Below are positions 1 to 11,108 of a stretch of 64,000 nucleotides of DNA, piece after piece (position 1 is the stretch's first letter; each line of letters opens with the position of its first letter). The notes below the pieces were generated by a model that saw nothing but the letters and a program-made list of their open reading frames with translations, was not told the origin of the DNA and did no database searches. The stretch is from Lactuca virosa (lineage: Eukaryota > Streptophyta > Magnoliopsida > Asterales > Asteraceae). The stretch spans positions 173,723,714 to 173,787,713 of the forward strand of contig CAKMRJ010005634.1 in the NCBI GenBank assembly GCA_928212115.1. Direction: 5' to 3'. The translations under genes and the position numbers were made by a program.

Positions 1-13
1 ATATATATATATA
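1..13. repeat. (AT)n microsatellite, cut by window edge
   Basis: Pure AT dinucleotides run up to the first base of the TIR element. With the TA tract at 1571-1629 it brackets that element, so the element appears to sit inside one original microsatellite. Confidence 0.8.
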
Positions 14-262
14 GGTTCAGGTGTTTAAAGTAAGTATTGTGTTATTGTATGCATAAATGTGGGCCAATCAAAATTAAATAAAAAATTAAATAATTAAATA
101 AATAAATAAGGGTAATTTAGTCATTTGTTTAATAACTTCCAAAAATAATCCCTATAATCATGGTATCTCTCCAATTTAAATCTCCTTCCCTTTTTATCTA
201 AAAACCGATTCTGAAAACTCTAAATTGAACAAATCGACACCCCCACCCTTGTCCCTCCAGCC

Positions 263-397
263 GCCATTACCCCTTTATTCCAGTCTGCATCAAGTTCCGA
301 TTCCGACTCGGAGTCGGACGACGAAGCTCAAGCTGCTCTCGACTTACAAACCCTAGAAACGGAGCTCTCGACAAGGAGCAGCGAAGCAGCGGCGCAG
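263..397 (+). pseudogene. Exon-like fragment captured by the TIR element
   Basis: Forty-five codons are open on the plus strand in a GC-rich stretch unlike its AT-rich surroundings. A pyrimidine-rich tract ending in AG at 259-260 precedes it, and a good splice donor (CAG/GTGAGG) follows at 398. The peptide is Ser/Asp/Glu-rich (SSSDSDSESDDEAQAAL) followed by a Leu/Glu-rich helix-like stretch. There is no start codon. The longer minus-strand frame over this area is a shadow. From memory the acidic leader resembles those in front of HAT repeats in plant Prp24/SART3-like splicing factors, but that identity is weak. It looks like a captured host exon, as in Pack-type transposons. Confidence 0.4.
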
Positions 398-636
398 GTG
401 AGGTTTTCGGAGGTGTTTGCTTGACCGGAGAATGTGTGGGATGCGATGGGGGGCTGCTTCGATAATCTCCTTGCTCCCCCTTTCTTTCTGATTTAACAGC
501 CAACAACGAAGGAAATTGGAAGAAGGCAGAAAACGATCTAAGGGGAGTTTTTTGTTTGTTTGATTCTTTTAATAGGGAAAGATAGAAGGAAAATGGAGAG
601 GCTGTTGGTCTCTTGATGCTCTTGGCAGAAATCAAA

Positions 637-692
637 GAAAAAGAAGAAGAAGAAGAAGAAGAAGAAGAAGAAGAAGAAGAAGAAGAAGAAGA
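637..692. repeat. (GAA)n microsatellite
   Basis: About 18 AAG/GAA units in the interior of the first TIR element. On the minus strand it reads as poly-Phe, which explains a spurious frame there. Confidence 0.95.
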
Positions 693-1568
693 GAAAGGAG
701 CTGCTGATCTCTTCTGTTTGCACTAGAAAATATCCACTTCGGTGGTGTGTTCTTGACTGAAAACAAAGAAGAGAAGGAATGCATGGGTGATTTTTCTTTT
801 GTATTAAATATTGATTGTGAATCGATGCAGAAAAGAATAGAGAATGGAAGAGTGTTTATGTAGATGATTCAATGGATGATATTGGTGAGATTCCAATTCT
901 ATTGGAATGGAATCACGAATCCCAATTATGTTGGAATAGAAAGACGAATTCCAATTCTGTTGGAATCACAGAAGTTGGTGTTTGAAGAACATACCACAAA
1001 ATTGAAACGGACCACATTATTCTTTTAGAATGTATTAGTCGTTAGATTTTGATGTTTTCTTTCCCGTTTTGATTGTTTTTTAGTTTTATTCGTTAACAAT
1101 AAATGTAATTCTTAACAATTGTTACCCGTATTCTATAAGAAATAATGTATTTTTTGTTTTTATTTTTCAATTGATTGTTCAAGGATTTGTTATTCTACAA
1201 GAAGTTTTTAAATTCATGATCAAGAAATAGGTTCAATAATATTTTTATTATTTATGGTTCAAGAATATTTTTATTTTTGAATATACTCATAAACATATTC
1301 TGTCAGAATGTCCGAATTAAAAAAATTATAATACGTAAAATCGGATTTTTAAAATTATCAGAATCTATGATCCCTTAAAAAATGCAATTTTCCTTTATTA
1401 AATCTATATTAATTGACTAAATTACCCTTGTAATTAATTAAGATGATATTTTCAATTATATTTAATTCAATAATATATATTAATCACTTTCTTAAAATAA
1501 GTAAATTTGATTGACCCACATTTATGCATACAATAACACAATAATTACTTTGAATAGAATAACATAGG

Positions 1569-1570
<2 letters not shown>

Positions 1571-1629
<59 letters not shown>
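1571..1629. repeat. (TA)n microsatellite
   Basis: About 29 TA units directly at the right end of the first TIR element. Confidence 0.95.
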
Positions 1630-1632
<3 letters not shown>

Positions 1633-2507
1633 AAAAATTATTATGTCAATGTTAATATCAATAACATAACCATTTTAAACAACATACATTTTTAAATATT
1701 TTAACAATATTTGTTAACTTGTTTCATGCGTATATATCCGCCTAGTTTACAAATATAACGCTCCACAAAAGAGTAAAATATTACGGTTTCTCGATAGATG
1801 AAAAAAAATCTTCATAAAAGTCCTTGCATTTTGATATCATATTCAATTAAACCATAATATTTTTTTATCAGTTAAGCCCAATGGAGTTGTAATTATTTAT
1901 ATATTTATGTTTTTATCTGGTAAACCGGTCACGGATACAATATTAGGGGTTTTTTTTCACAAATATGATCATAATAAGGTTTTTTTAACAATAATTTTTA
2001 TTTTTTTAAATCTTACTTTATTATCTCACTATAATCTATATGTAATATTTTATATGTGACAAAGTATTATCTTATTTTTATCTTATTGTATTTATCGTTT
2101 GTTAGATGATCTTACATTAGTCTCTTTCAAGTAACACTAATAAACTAAAAGTTACAAAAAGATTATCTTTAGAAAAAACATTCATTAAATAGATTATATC
2201 AATGTTTAAAAAATGATGATCTTGATTGTAGGATTGTATAAGCCTACGATCCCAACTAGGTAAAATGATGTCATCATACATGGGTCGTTTTTGGATAAGA
2301 TCAGTGTATGATCATAGAGTTGGATCGTAAGATAGTTACTATTTTCTTTTTATTTTTAAATTTAATATTTTGTATTGGACTAACTAAGTGTATCGAATAT
2401 GAATCCTTGGAAAACTCTTTTGAAATTTTTTTCGTTAAATGATGTATTGAATATGTAGTTTTCATGTTTGAAAGTATTTATTTTTAGCCAAATGGTTAAC
2501 TACGGGA

Positions 2508-2509
<2 letters not shown>
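1630..2509. other. AT-rich intergenic DNA, no gene seen
   Basis: No codon bias, splice-site pattern or transposon ends were recognised. A short hairpin-capable segment lies near 2229-2260 (GATTGTAGG pairing with CCTACGATC), and a related GGATCGTAAG occurs near 2320, perhaps the remains of a small MITE. Confidence 0.5.

Positions 2510-2573
<64 letters not shown>
2510..2573. repeat. (AT)n microsatellite
   Basis: About 32 AT units between AT-rich DNA and the gypsy LTR fragment. Confidence 0.95.
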
Positions 2574-2575
<2 letters not shown>

Positions 2576-2634
2576 GTTTTTGGTAAGATCTTTTAAAAGC
2601 GTAATACGATTATATATAAAAACATATGGTCAAG

Positions 2635-3719
2635 TGTAATGCCTGTAGATTCGGGCTAGACAATTAAAGCAATAAAAACGACATTTTTCTAGAAGATTAT
2701 TTAGGATAAATAAGCTTAACCAAAGTTGTATTATATGTGATAAAGATTTTGTACATATAAAGAAGTCTGAAATCCGACTTCGTACGAAAAAGTTATCCTT
2801 CTTCAAAGTTTCACAATTAAACTGGCACAACTCTACGTATCGTAAAAAGTGAACTTTGGATAGATTGCTTATTAGCCTAAGTAATCTAAAAGAAAGTCGT
2901 AGTAGACATAAAACCGAGAGCGTGCATATAGAGAACGTCCAAATCTGACTTCACGAGAGGAAGTTATGATTTTTCGAAGTTTCAGCGCAGCAGTGCGGAC
3001 ATAGAAATCGAAATTCAAATCGGTTGATTTCTTAGCCAAAACAATCAAAACGAGAATTGAAGATCTCGTAAAGATGATCTCGTCGATATAAAGACAGTCG
3101 AGAACGGAGTTCATATGAAGGAGTTATGAATTTCGCACGAACTTTAACAGTCTAAATCAGTCTAAATTTGAATTTAAAATAGAGTGAGATTTAGCTATTG
3201 GAATCTAAAGGAAAGTTGTTTACTCGGAAAAACCTACGCGTGGATATAAAGAACGTCAAAACCGGAGCTCGTATGCAAAAGTTATGATTTTTCGAAGATT
3301 CGGAAAATACCTGGTAAACTGATGACGTGGCGATCTGAGAGCATGCCACAAGGCAAATTTGTGAATGCTCTTAGTCGACTTGGAGCCAGCTCATCACGAT
3401 GTGGCAAGCTTACAGCCACGACGTGACACGTCACAAAGACAACTCTTACACCGACTCGACACGTGGCACAAGGAGAATGCAACGCGTGACATATTAGGAA
3501 TGATCCAAACCTCACGTCGTGACACCTTCATGGTCACGACGTGACAAGCTTCATACTTCACCCTATAAATAGCCTTGAGTTTTCTTCATTTTTCCATACA
3601 TCTTCTTTGTGGTTTCTCTCAAACTTTCCCGCAGCCTCGAAGCACGACTTTAGGAGTTTCTAAATATTAATAGCGAAGCTCTGGAGCATCAAAGTGCCCG
3701 ATCAAATAGAAGTTTCACC
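2635..3719 (+). mobile_element. Ty3/gypsy LTR fragment
   Basis: It begins TGTAATGCCTGTAGATTCGG, an LTR-type 5' end, and aligns along its whole length with the first 1.08 kb of the LTR at 39515-41594, which is itself preceded by a polypurine tract. The match stops near 3719 (after TTTCACC), where different LTR sequence begins, so this copy is truncated. It carries a TATA box at 3564 with an upstream cluster of ACGT-core motifs. The short minus-strand frames in it are not genes. Confidence 0.75.
3325..3571 (+). promoter_or_regulatory. LTR promoter with ACGT-core cluster and TATA box
   Basis: TATAAATA at 3564-3571 follows repeated ACGT-core motifs: GATGACGTGG near 3322, CACGACGTGACACGTCAC near 3417, ACACGTGGCAC near 3461, and CACGTCGTGAC and CACGACGTGAC near 3513 and 3535. 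ACGT cores are bZIP sites in plants. The layout is repeated upstream of the TATA box at 40440, which supports it as an LTR promoter. Confidence 0.5.
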
Positions 3720-3774
3720 TCCCATTTTCACGTGGCGCACCCCATTTGCACGGCACACATCATACTTTTATGCC

Positions 3775-3782
3775 TATAAAAG
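3775..3782 (+). promoter_or_regulatory. TATA box of the second LTR
   Basis: TATAAAAG, with CACGTGG about 45 bases upstream and a C/T-rich stretch downstream, is typical of an LTR U3/R boundary. Confidence 0.45.
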
Positions 3783-4410
3783 GGCGATGCAGCCTCATTC
3801 CAACCCCAACTTATTCCTTTTCGTTTTCTCTTGATTTTTCCCTAAAAAATCCTCCAAAATTATTAGAAAAATTATATTAATTATATATTTAAGTTATTAT
3901 TATTATATTATCGAGTCCAGTCGATCCCAAGACGATCTTTGAGTCCCGAGTCCCGATTTTACCCTACAATCTACATAAGCGTATCACACTTCAAGGATGA
4001 GTTTCACGACCTCTTTTTCCGTCATTTTATAAAATATAGGGGGAATACGTGTTATTTTATTATAAATCGTTATATATCGATGCGTTATAAGTAGAAATTT
4101 TCACATGATATATTTTTATATCGGTACTCTGCATACTCAAAATATTAGATATTATACACTATCGTTACCTAGCCAAAATCATAGGATTACTATTATGCCA
4201 GGTAGAAACTTTGCATAGTCCTAAGCAATAGTATTATACCTAATCATTATGTTGCCCGATATACTAGGAAAGGATTATACTTAGTCATTATGTTAGCCGT
4301 TTTCCTAGGATAACTTAGTACCTAAAAGTAATGTTGGCCAAGTTTTAAGATAGACATTGTACTTAGCTGTTACTCTGCCCTAATATCCTGTTATATAGAC
4401 AATCATAATT

Positions 4411-4413
<3 letters not shown>

Positions 4414-4462
<49 letters not shown>
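4414..4462. repeat. (TA)n microsatellite
   Basis: TA dinucleotide tract inside the split LTR, left of the inserted TIR element. Confidence 0.95.
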
Positions 4463-4541
4463 GATAAGAATGGAAGAAAACGTAAGGATATGCAATGTAC
4501 TTAACTGTACCATAACCTATCAATGATATCAAAGAAAAAGA

Positions 4542-4710
<169 letters not shown>

Positions 4711-5439
4711 AGGGTTAGGATTAAATATGAATTACAATAATTGTGTGATTGTATGACTAGATTTTGACCATTGGATTATAATTCTTTATGACTAAGATTG
4801 ATATGGTATACCATAGTTATTGTGTCATACATCACATATTAATAATACTTTATTAAAACAAAATAAGGAAGTTGTTATTATTGAGGGAGTTACGATTCTT
4901 TTTTTTTCCAAATCTAAATAACTTAACCATTTTTTTTTTTTGAAACGTTTATAGATCATATAACCATAAATATATATATATAGCTCTTTCATTCTAAAAG
5001 AATATGACTAAATTTTAGTGATTTTTTGATAATTAACATTCTTAAAGAATAAACTTGTATATATTTTTCAATAAATAACAATTTTCATCAAAATAACAAT
5101 AGTTCTTATATTAAAGTTGACATTATCTTCATAATAATGTAAAAGGTAATAATAGTTTTTGTATTACTTTGTGAGAATTTTTGCAAAGAACAAAATATTT
5201 TGTGAGACTAAGGGCATTCTTTGTATTCTTTATATCATATTTTTGCAAGTTTAAGGAATAGGAGAAATATGGGTAAGAATAAAAATAAGTATAATAAAAC
5301 AAGAATATATATACAAAATTTTAAAGAATATTCACAGCCTACTATATTACATTTTTCAAAGATTTGTTCATCATTTTTGAAGAACATACAAAAAATTTAC
5401 AATAAATAGTACATTCTTTAATAATATAACAATATTCTT

Positions 5440-5511
5440 TAAGAATCTATCATCATTTTTGAAGAATCTATCATCATTCTTGAAGAATCTATCATAATTC
5501 TTGAAGAATTT
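5440..5511. repeat. 21-bp tandem repeat
   Basis: Four near-identical units built on GAAGAATCTATCATCATTCT start at about 5440, 5461, 5482 and 5503. Confidence 0.85.
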
Positions 5512-5810
5512 GTTTTTCCTTTTTGATGGTTTTTCCATGCCTCTATCTTTATCTCTTCATGTTTGAACCTAAACACACAAGTAATTCAATTAAAACACAC
5601 ACAAAACATGAGAACATGTCTCCTATCACTTTGCAAGCACTTGTAATTTCTTTAAAATCATAAACTATTAGCATAATTAGTGATACTCTAGACTGATTTT
5701 CCAAACTACTACATAACACCCAGAAAGCAGTATGAGCCATTGCAATTGTAAGCATTGTAATAACTTTAATTAATATGAAAATCTAAAGAAATGCTTCATT
5801 ATATCATTAC

Positions 5811-5867
5811 CTGATATTTACGACATGCAGCAAGAAGATCATCAACTGATCCACCAAATGAAAAGCT
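5811..5867 (-). pseudogene. Exon-like captured fragment
   Basis: On the minus strand 19 codons (SFSFGGSVDDLLAACRKYQ) run to a CAG/GTAATG donor at 5810, with an upstream AG that could be an acceptor. Codon use looks coding, in contrast to the flanks. The family is not recognised. Another donor-like GAG/GTAATT lies near 6345 on the same strand, so several captured exons of one gene are possible. Confidence 0.3.
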
Positions 5868-7119
5868 AACTATTTCTTAAGATTGACCAACATTTCGACA
5901 AGACATCTGCATTTCATGTGATCCTTATATCATGAGTAGTTCGAATTACTGTCATTATAATTTCCCGTCTGTTTGCTATCAGAATCTTTTCAGAATGACA
6001 AGTAACACCAAGTGAAGTGCTCTTTCGTGGTTCCCTAATTTGTGAGCCATTTGAGAAGCTTGAACCTTCTGTCTAGGACGGTTAACATTGTTTTCCACCA
6101 AGAAGATACATTTAGAGCTCGTAATTCAACAATACCTCCCAATAAACAAGACCCTAGTATCAATCACACTTCAACATTTCTAATCCTAAATAGATATATT
6201 AATGAAAATACATACAAGGATTCAGCTATACATATTTTGGCAGAAGGATGTCAATTTTATGAAGGGGCTAGGGATATAGGCAAGAAATAAGTAAGAATAA
6301 GAAAAAGATGAGCAAAAATGCTCTTGAGGCAAATAAACACAATTACCTCATTTTTTCAGCATAAGACTTGGATTTCATCAATGTGATTCTGATTTGGTCT
6401 GAATGAAATTCCATTTATCAAATAAGGATAGTTTAAGGGGATTCTTTAAAAGATTTCTCTGGGGCATTTCATCGAATGGTTGGTAGGATACATGTAGTTG
6501 AAGTCGCTCGTAAGAGGAGGTGACATGGGTTACCATACCCATCTCACCTCTAGTCCTTGCTTGGTAAATATTTATAAAATTTTCAGTAATTCTCTCCATT
6601 CCTTCGACATAATTACTTCAGATACACATCCCGTCGTTGTGTAGCAGTAGTTTCCTGATGAGACGAGTCTGTGTCGTTGTGTTGCTATGATGGTGAGTAT
6701 ACAAATCCCGTTGGTAAATAGACGATTAGTCTAAAATAGTAGAAGTCAAGAAGAATGGAAGATAAAGGGGTAGTGGTGGGATGGTTAAGAAGTGCATTCC
6801 TCAATGGGAAGCAGACTATGGAGGGTTGTTATTGTTGAAGGGGAGGTGCTGAAGGAGGACTTCTGTCGTCGGAGAGGAGGTTCGGTCTTTGTTTCCGGAG
6901 AGAAGCTAGATGGAGTTTAAAAATCTGCGTGAAAACGAATTAGTTGTGATTAACCTAAGCTGATAAATAAGAGAACTACAAGAGAATAGGGAAATGTTTA
7001 AAGAATTAATTATATTACCGTATTTAAATATAACAAGTTACTATTATACCATTTTTAAATGATTGGTCAAGAGTTAGTCACACATTCACACGATAGTTAT
7101 GGTTTATATATGAACCTAA

Positions 7120-7120
<1 letters not shown>

Positions 7121-7168
<48 letters not shown>
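7121..7168. repeat. (TC)n(TA)n compound microsatellite
   Basis: TC units to about 7139, then TA units, at the right edge of the second TIR element. Confidence 0.95.
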
Positions 7169-7169
<1 letters not shown>

Positions 7170-8247
7170 CTATGTAAGAAAATTTTATTAAGGAAATAAT
7201 GTTATATCTAGACGTTAGGCCAGTTCTCTAGGGTAACATAATACCTAGAGCCGGCCAAAAGAATAACATTTTACCTAATCGTTACTCTCGTCAAACGGAT
7301 AATAGTAATAGATTATGCAGTCTCTACGATCGAATTAGATGTATAATAGTAATATATTAGGCCGTCTCTCAATTCTTATAATGGCTATATTGTCACTCCG
7401 CTAGTTTGGCTTTGTTAAAAATATCTATTTAATTAGTAAATTAATTAATTAAGCAAAACGGTTATGTAGACTAAGATTGGATGGTATTATCAACTTAATC
7501 TTGCATACAAAAGATCCCTCTCACTATAAGATTAGAAGTATTGCTCTTCATAAGCATACTTATGGAATACAAGTATAATCACTCTAAATAGAAGTATTGC
7601 TTGACACGAACAAACTTCTGGGATAAAAAATATAATTACTCTAAAATTAGAAGGATCCAAGAGCATACTTCTGGAATATAAAGTATAAGCAGTATGTGTC
7701 TATAAAATAATGATATCACAGATAAGATTATATTATACTCCATTTGATATGGGAAAACCTGAAGAGAATGGTAGTTTGTGATAAAAAGTAAAGCATTGAA
7801 ATTTTAGTATCTAGAAATAGTAAAATACTATTAGGAGATATCTTAGCAATGTAAATTAAAATACTTTTATAACTTAATAAAGTTACGCATAAAAAGTATT
7901 TTCAAAGATATAACACTCAAACTTGTGAACTCATCAACATTATGTTGACGTTTTCAAAACCTCATGTATTCCTAGGAAACCGCGAGATGAAAGATTGCAC
8001 CTCTGAAAGCAGCGGTTGATCGACGAAGCTACTGAAGAATTATTATCATTATAGTTGTGCCTACCTATTAAGGCACCATTTGTATTATAAAATCAAGAAT
8101 ATTTTCCGATGTAATGTTTTATCCATAATGGAAGTGATATTTATGTTTAATATTGTTTTGTATTGTTCAATGTATGTTCAATATCTGTGATCCAACATTC
8201 TAACGTCGCACAACTAGGCGTTTCCACCGCCGACCGAGGGTGTGACA

Positions 8248-8745
8248 GATCATTCCACTACTACTCCTTAGAAAATTTCTTCCTACAACAAACATTCTGA
8301 TGACACCACTAAGGTTGCTTGTATCATGGTGGACACTATGGCACTTGAGCTGGATAAGTTCTATGAGGATTACTGGCCATATGAGATGAGTCTCGACCTT
8401 GCATGAAAGTTCCACAAAAAGGCGAGACAAGAGCGCTACGAAGTGATCAAGTCTCTTATGGCATGCAATCTTAAGGAAGGTGAATCTGTTTGTGCTTAAA
8501 TACAAAAGATGAAAAGGTATGTGGAGCAACTACAAAGGATCAATGTATCGTTTGACGAGGAGTTGGCCATTGACATGGTCCTCAAATCTTTTCCTCCTAG
8601 TTATGATCAGTTTGTTCTAGCTTTTCATCTGAACAACACGAAGATGGCATTGACCCAACTCCATAACTTGTTGCAAACTGGTGAGTCGGGGATGAAGAAA
8701 AATAATGCTCCTTCTACAACAAGTGCTCATCAAGTATTTACACTA
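8248..8745 (+). pseudogene. gag: Copia 1 gag remnant (UBN2-type)
   Basis: In one frame the segment reads as the central part of a copia gag of the UBN2/Retrotran_gag type, including the stretch MKRYVEQLQRINVSFDEELA followed by a SFPPSYDQFVLAFHLN motif. Stops lie in frame near 8269, 8404 and 8497; from 8509 the frame is open. The first 60 or so residues are absent compared with copia 2. The zinc knuckle expected downstream has been deleted: the frame passes from a Ser/Thr-rich stretch straight into the protease region. Gag forms the capsid of the retroelement particle in the cytoplasm. Confidence 0.8.
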
Positions 8746-8767
8746 TCCAAGTTAATAACACACAACT

Positions 8768-8976
8768 TTCTCATTCTTGGGTCCTTGACACATGATGTGG
8801 TTTCCACATTTGTTCTTATTTGTAGGGTCTAAGCGAAATTGAGGAGGTGGAGCATGGGAAACTCTACCTGGTCTTGGGGAATAGGCGATCTTCATTTGTT
8901 ACCAAGATTGGGACATATGGCCTTATGCTTAGTAGTGATGTTAGGATTGATTTGTTGAATTGCTTTTATTCGTTAT
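8768..8976 (+). pseudogene. Copia 1 protease remnant
   Basis: The frame reads SHSWVLDT-stop-CGFHICS, the aspartic protease active-site region, with the Gly codon of the expected D-T-G replaced by TGA. A further TAG follows seven codons later. Downstream, GKLYLVLGNRRSSF and SSDVRIDLLNCFYS match the same part of copia 2. The enzyme would cleave the gag-pol polyprotein; this copy cannot. Confidence 0.75.
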
Positions 8977-9003
8977 AAATGACGCGAAACATTATTTCAT
9001 TTC

Positions 9004-10380
9004 ATGCTTTGTTCCGACAAGCTTTTAAATATTCTTTTGATAATGATATTGGTTCAATTTTATGCTTTCAAAAATGGTGTTTTCATATTTGAAGATTTAC
9101 CTTGTAATGGAGTGTATGAAACCGTGACTTGTGTTGATAACTTAAGCGATAGTGTATTTCATATTGATTCCTCTAATGGTATGGACAAGACATGTTTGTG
9201 TCATTGTCGTCTTGGGCACAAAAACAAGAAACGCATCGCCTAACTCCAAAAGGATAGAGTGTTGGAATCATTTGATCTTAGGACAGATGATGAATGTGAA
9301 TCTTGTCTCTTGGGCAAGATGACAAAATCACCTTTCATTGGAAAATGTGAAAGAGGTGAAGGATTATTGGACCTAATCCATACGGATGTGTTTGGCCCAT
9401 TTAGATCCACTGCAAGAGATGTTAATCGATATTACGTGACATTTACAGATGGTTATAGTATATATGGTTATATATACTTAATCAAACATAAATCGGAAAC
9501 CTTTGAAAAGTTCAAAGAGTTTAAGAACGAAGTCGAGAATCAATTGGGCAGGAAGATAAAGATGCTCATATCTGACAGAGGTTGTGAGTATCTTAGTATC
9601 GATTTCCATGACTATCTTAAGGAATGTGGAATTGTTTCATATTTAACTCCTCCCGAAACACCACAACTTAATGGTGTGGCTGACAAACGTAATCGAACAT
9701 TACTAGAAATGGTTCGTTCCATGATGAGTCGAGCTTCTCTTCCTATTCATTTCTCGGGGTATGCCTTAGAGACAGCCGCCCATATCATGAATCTAGTTAC
9801 AACAAAGAAGGCTGCCATAACACCTCATGAGATGTGGATAGGGAAAGCTCCCTCGGTCGCACATATCAAGGTATGGGTTTGTGAAGCTCTTGTAAGACGA
9901 GAGACTCACGAAAAAATTGAACCCGAAGCCGAGAAGTGTTATTTCATTGGCTACCCAGAAAAGTCCTTTGGATACTTGTTCTTCATACCTAGTGAGAACA
10001 TGGTCTTTGTAGCTCGAAGAGGAGTGTTTCGCAAGAGAGAGATCATATTCAAAGATGATAGTGGGAGTGCTATTGATCTTGAAGAAATTCAAGAGTTATC
10101 AAATGAAGGAACCTTAGACAACACTAGCACTCAACATGAGGAAGAAATTACAGTTGAGCCAATTGACAACTCATTACTCCTTCGTCGATCCAGCAGGGTT
10201 AACATGACACCTGAATTCTATGGTTTACATATAACTACAGATGGTGATAGGTTTGTCAGTGATCGTACACTGGTAAATATGGATGAATCAGCTAACTACA
10301 AGGAAGCGAAGGCGGGCCCTAAGGTTGCTAAATGGAAGGAGCCAATGGAGAGTGAGATTCAGTCCATATATGATAACTAA
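9004..10380 (+). pseudogene. Copia 1 integrase remnant
   Basis: A 373-codon frame (9259-10380) follows a short frame carrying the zinc-binding residues (CLCHCRLGHKNKKRIA, then DDECESCLLGKMTK); the two are separated by a TAA. The core shows HTDVFGP (first Asp), SDRGCEYLS (second Asp, Gly changed to Cys) and PQLNGVADKRNRTLL, where the usual catalytic Glu is Asp. The C-terminal part (CYFIGYPEKSFGY and beyond) is the usual copia extension. The frame ends at TAA 10378, exactly where RT continues in the same frame, consistent with a CAA to TAA change. Confidence 0.9.
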
Positions 10381-11105
10381 GTGTGGAACTTGGTTGATCA
10401 TGTACCTGGTCGAAAAACAGTTGGGTGCAACTGGATCTTCAAGAAGAGGACCGACATGGATGAAAAAGTACACACTTTCAAAGCTAGGTTGGTTGCAAAG
10501 GGCTTTACTCAAACCCAAAGGATTGACTATGATGACACCTTTTCACCAGTAGCTAAGATAAAATCTATCAGGATCATACTTGCTATAGCTGCATTTCATG
10601 ACTATGAAATATGGCAGATGGATGTTAAAACTGTTTTCCTAAATGGGAAGTTCTATGAGGACGTCTACAGGAGTCAGCCAGAGGATTTTGTACATGCCAA
10701 GTTTCTTGATAGAGTGTCTAAACTTGAGAAATCCATTTATGGATTGAAACAAGCATCTCACAGCTAGAATCTTTTCTTCCATGCGAAAGTCAAAGAGTTT
10801 GGGTTCTCTAGAAGTAAAGATGAGTCATGTGTATATGTCAAATCTAATGGGAGTATAGTAACCTTCCTAGTCCTATATGTTGATGACATACTCCTTATAG
10901 GAAATAACGTTCCAACTTTTCAAGAAGTTAAGTCTTAGCTTGGAAAGTGTTTCTCTATGAAGGATCTAGGGGAAGCGACTTATATCCTAGGAATTAGGAT
11001 TCATCAGGATAGAAAGAATCGTCTTATTGGTCTTAGCCAGAGTACATATTTGGATAAAATACTGAAGCGTTTCAGTATGGAGAATTTCCCATTTATGGTA
11101 TTGTT
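10381..11105 (+). pseudogene. Copia 1 reverse transcriptase remnant
   Basis: In frame with the integrase, it starts VWNLVDHVPGRKTVGCNWIF and includes KARLVAKGFTQTQ, WQMDVKTVFLNG and, after TAG at 10765, the catalytic LYVDDILLIGNN (about 10876-10911), which is intact. Another TAG lies near 10936 (SWLGKCF with Trp lost). Both look like TGG to TAG changes, typical of decay of methylated cytosines on the opposite strand. The frame shifts near 11100. Confidence 0.9.
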
Positions 11106-11108
11106 AAG

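Larger units (their letters stand above)
14..1570. mobile_element. TIR DNA transposon, non-autonomous, in a (TA)n microsatellite
   Basis: The left end (about 14-77) and the reverse complement of the right end (about 1503-1570) match over a core that includes GTGTTATTGTATGCATAAAT, with only a few differences. Both ends abut TA dinucleotide tracts. No transposase frame is visible; the interior holds a GC-rich exon-like segment, a GAA microsatellite and AT-rich DNA. Non-autonomous TIR elements that target TA microsatellites are known in plants (for example rice Micron). The superfamily cannot be fixed because any target duplication is hidden in the TA repeat; a Mutator-type origin is possible. 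The ends resemble those of the element at 4711-7120. Confidence 0.75.
4711..7120. mobile_element. Second TA-microsatellite-flanked TIR element
   Basis: The left end (AGGGTTAGGATTAAATATGA, continuing with GTGTGATTGTATGACTAG) and the reverse complement of the right end (GTTAGGTTCATATATAAACC, continuing with GTGTGAATGTGTGACTAA) form an imperfect TIR of about 60 bp. Both ends abut microsatellite: TA on the left, TC then TA on the right. The terminal layout (GGTTAGG-like tip, then ATTGTGTGATTGTATGA, then GACCAAT) parallels the element at 14-1570. No transposase is visible. The interior has exon-like fragments bounded by plausible splice sites, mostly on the minus strand, suggesting gene capture. 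Confidence 0.7.

Noticed and set aside
267..635. 122-codon minus-strand open frame
   Set aside because: It is antisense to the exon-like segment, and the opposite strand has the better splice borders and composition.
9793..10092. Minus-strand frame over the copia 1 integrase, and its mirror at 59738-60037
   Set aside because: Both are antisense shadows of the integrase C-terminal region; no independent support.
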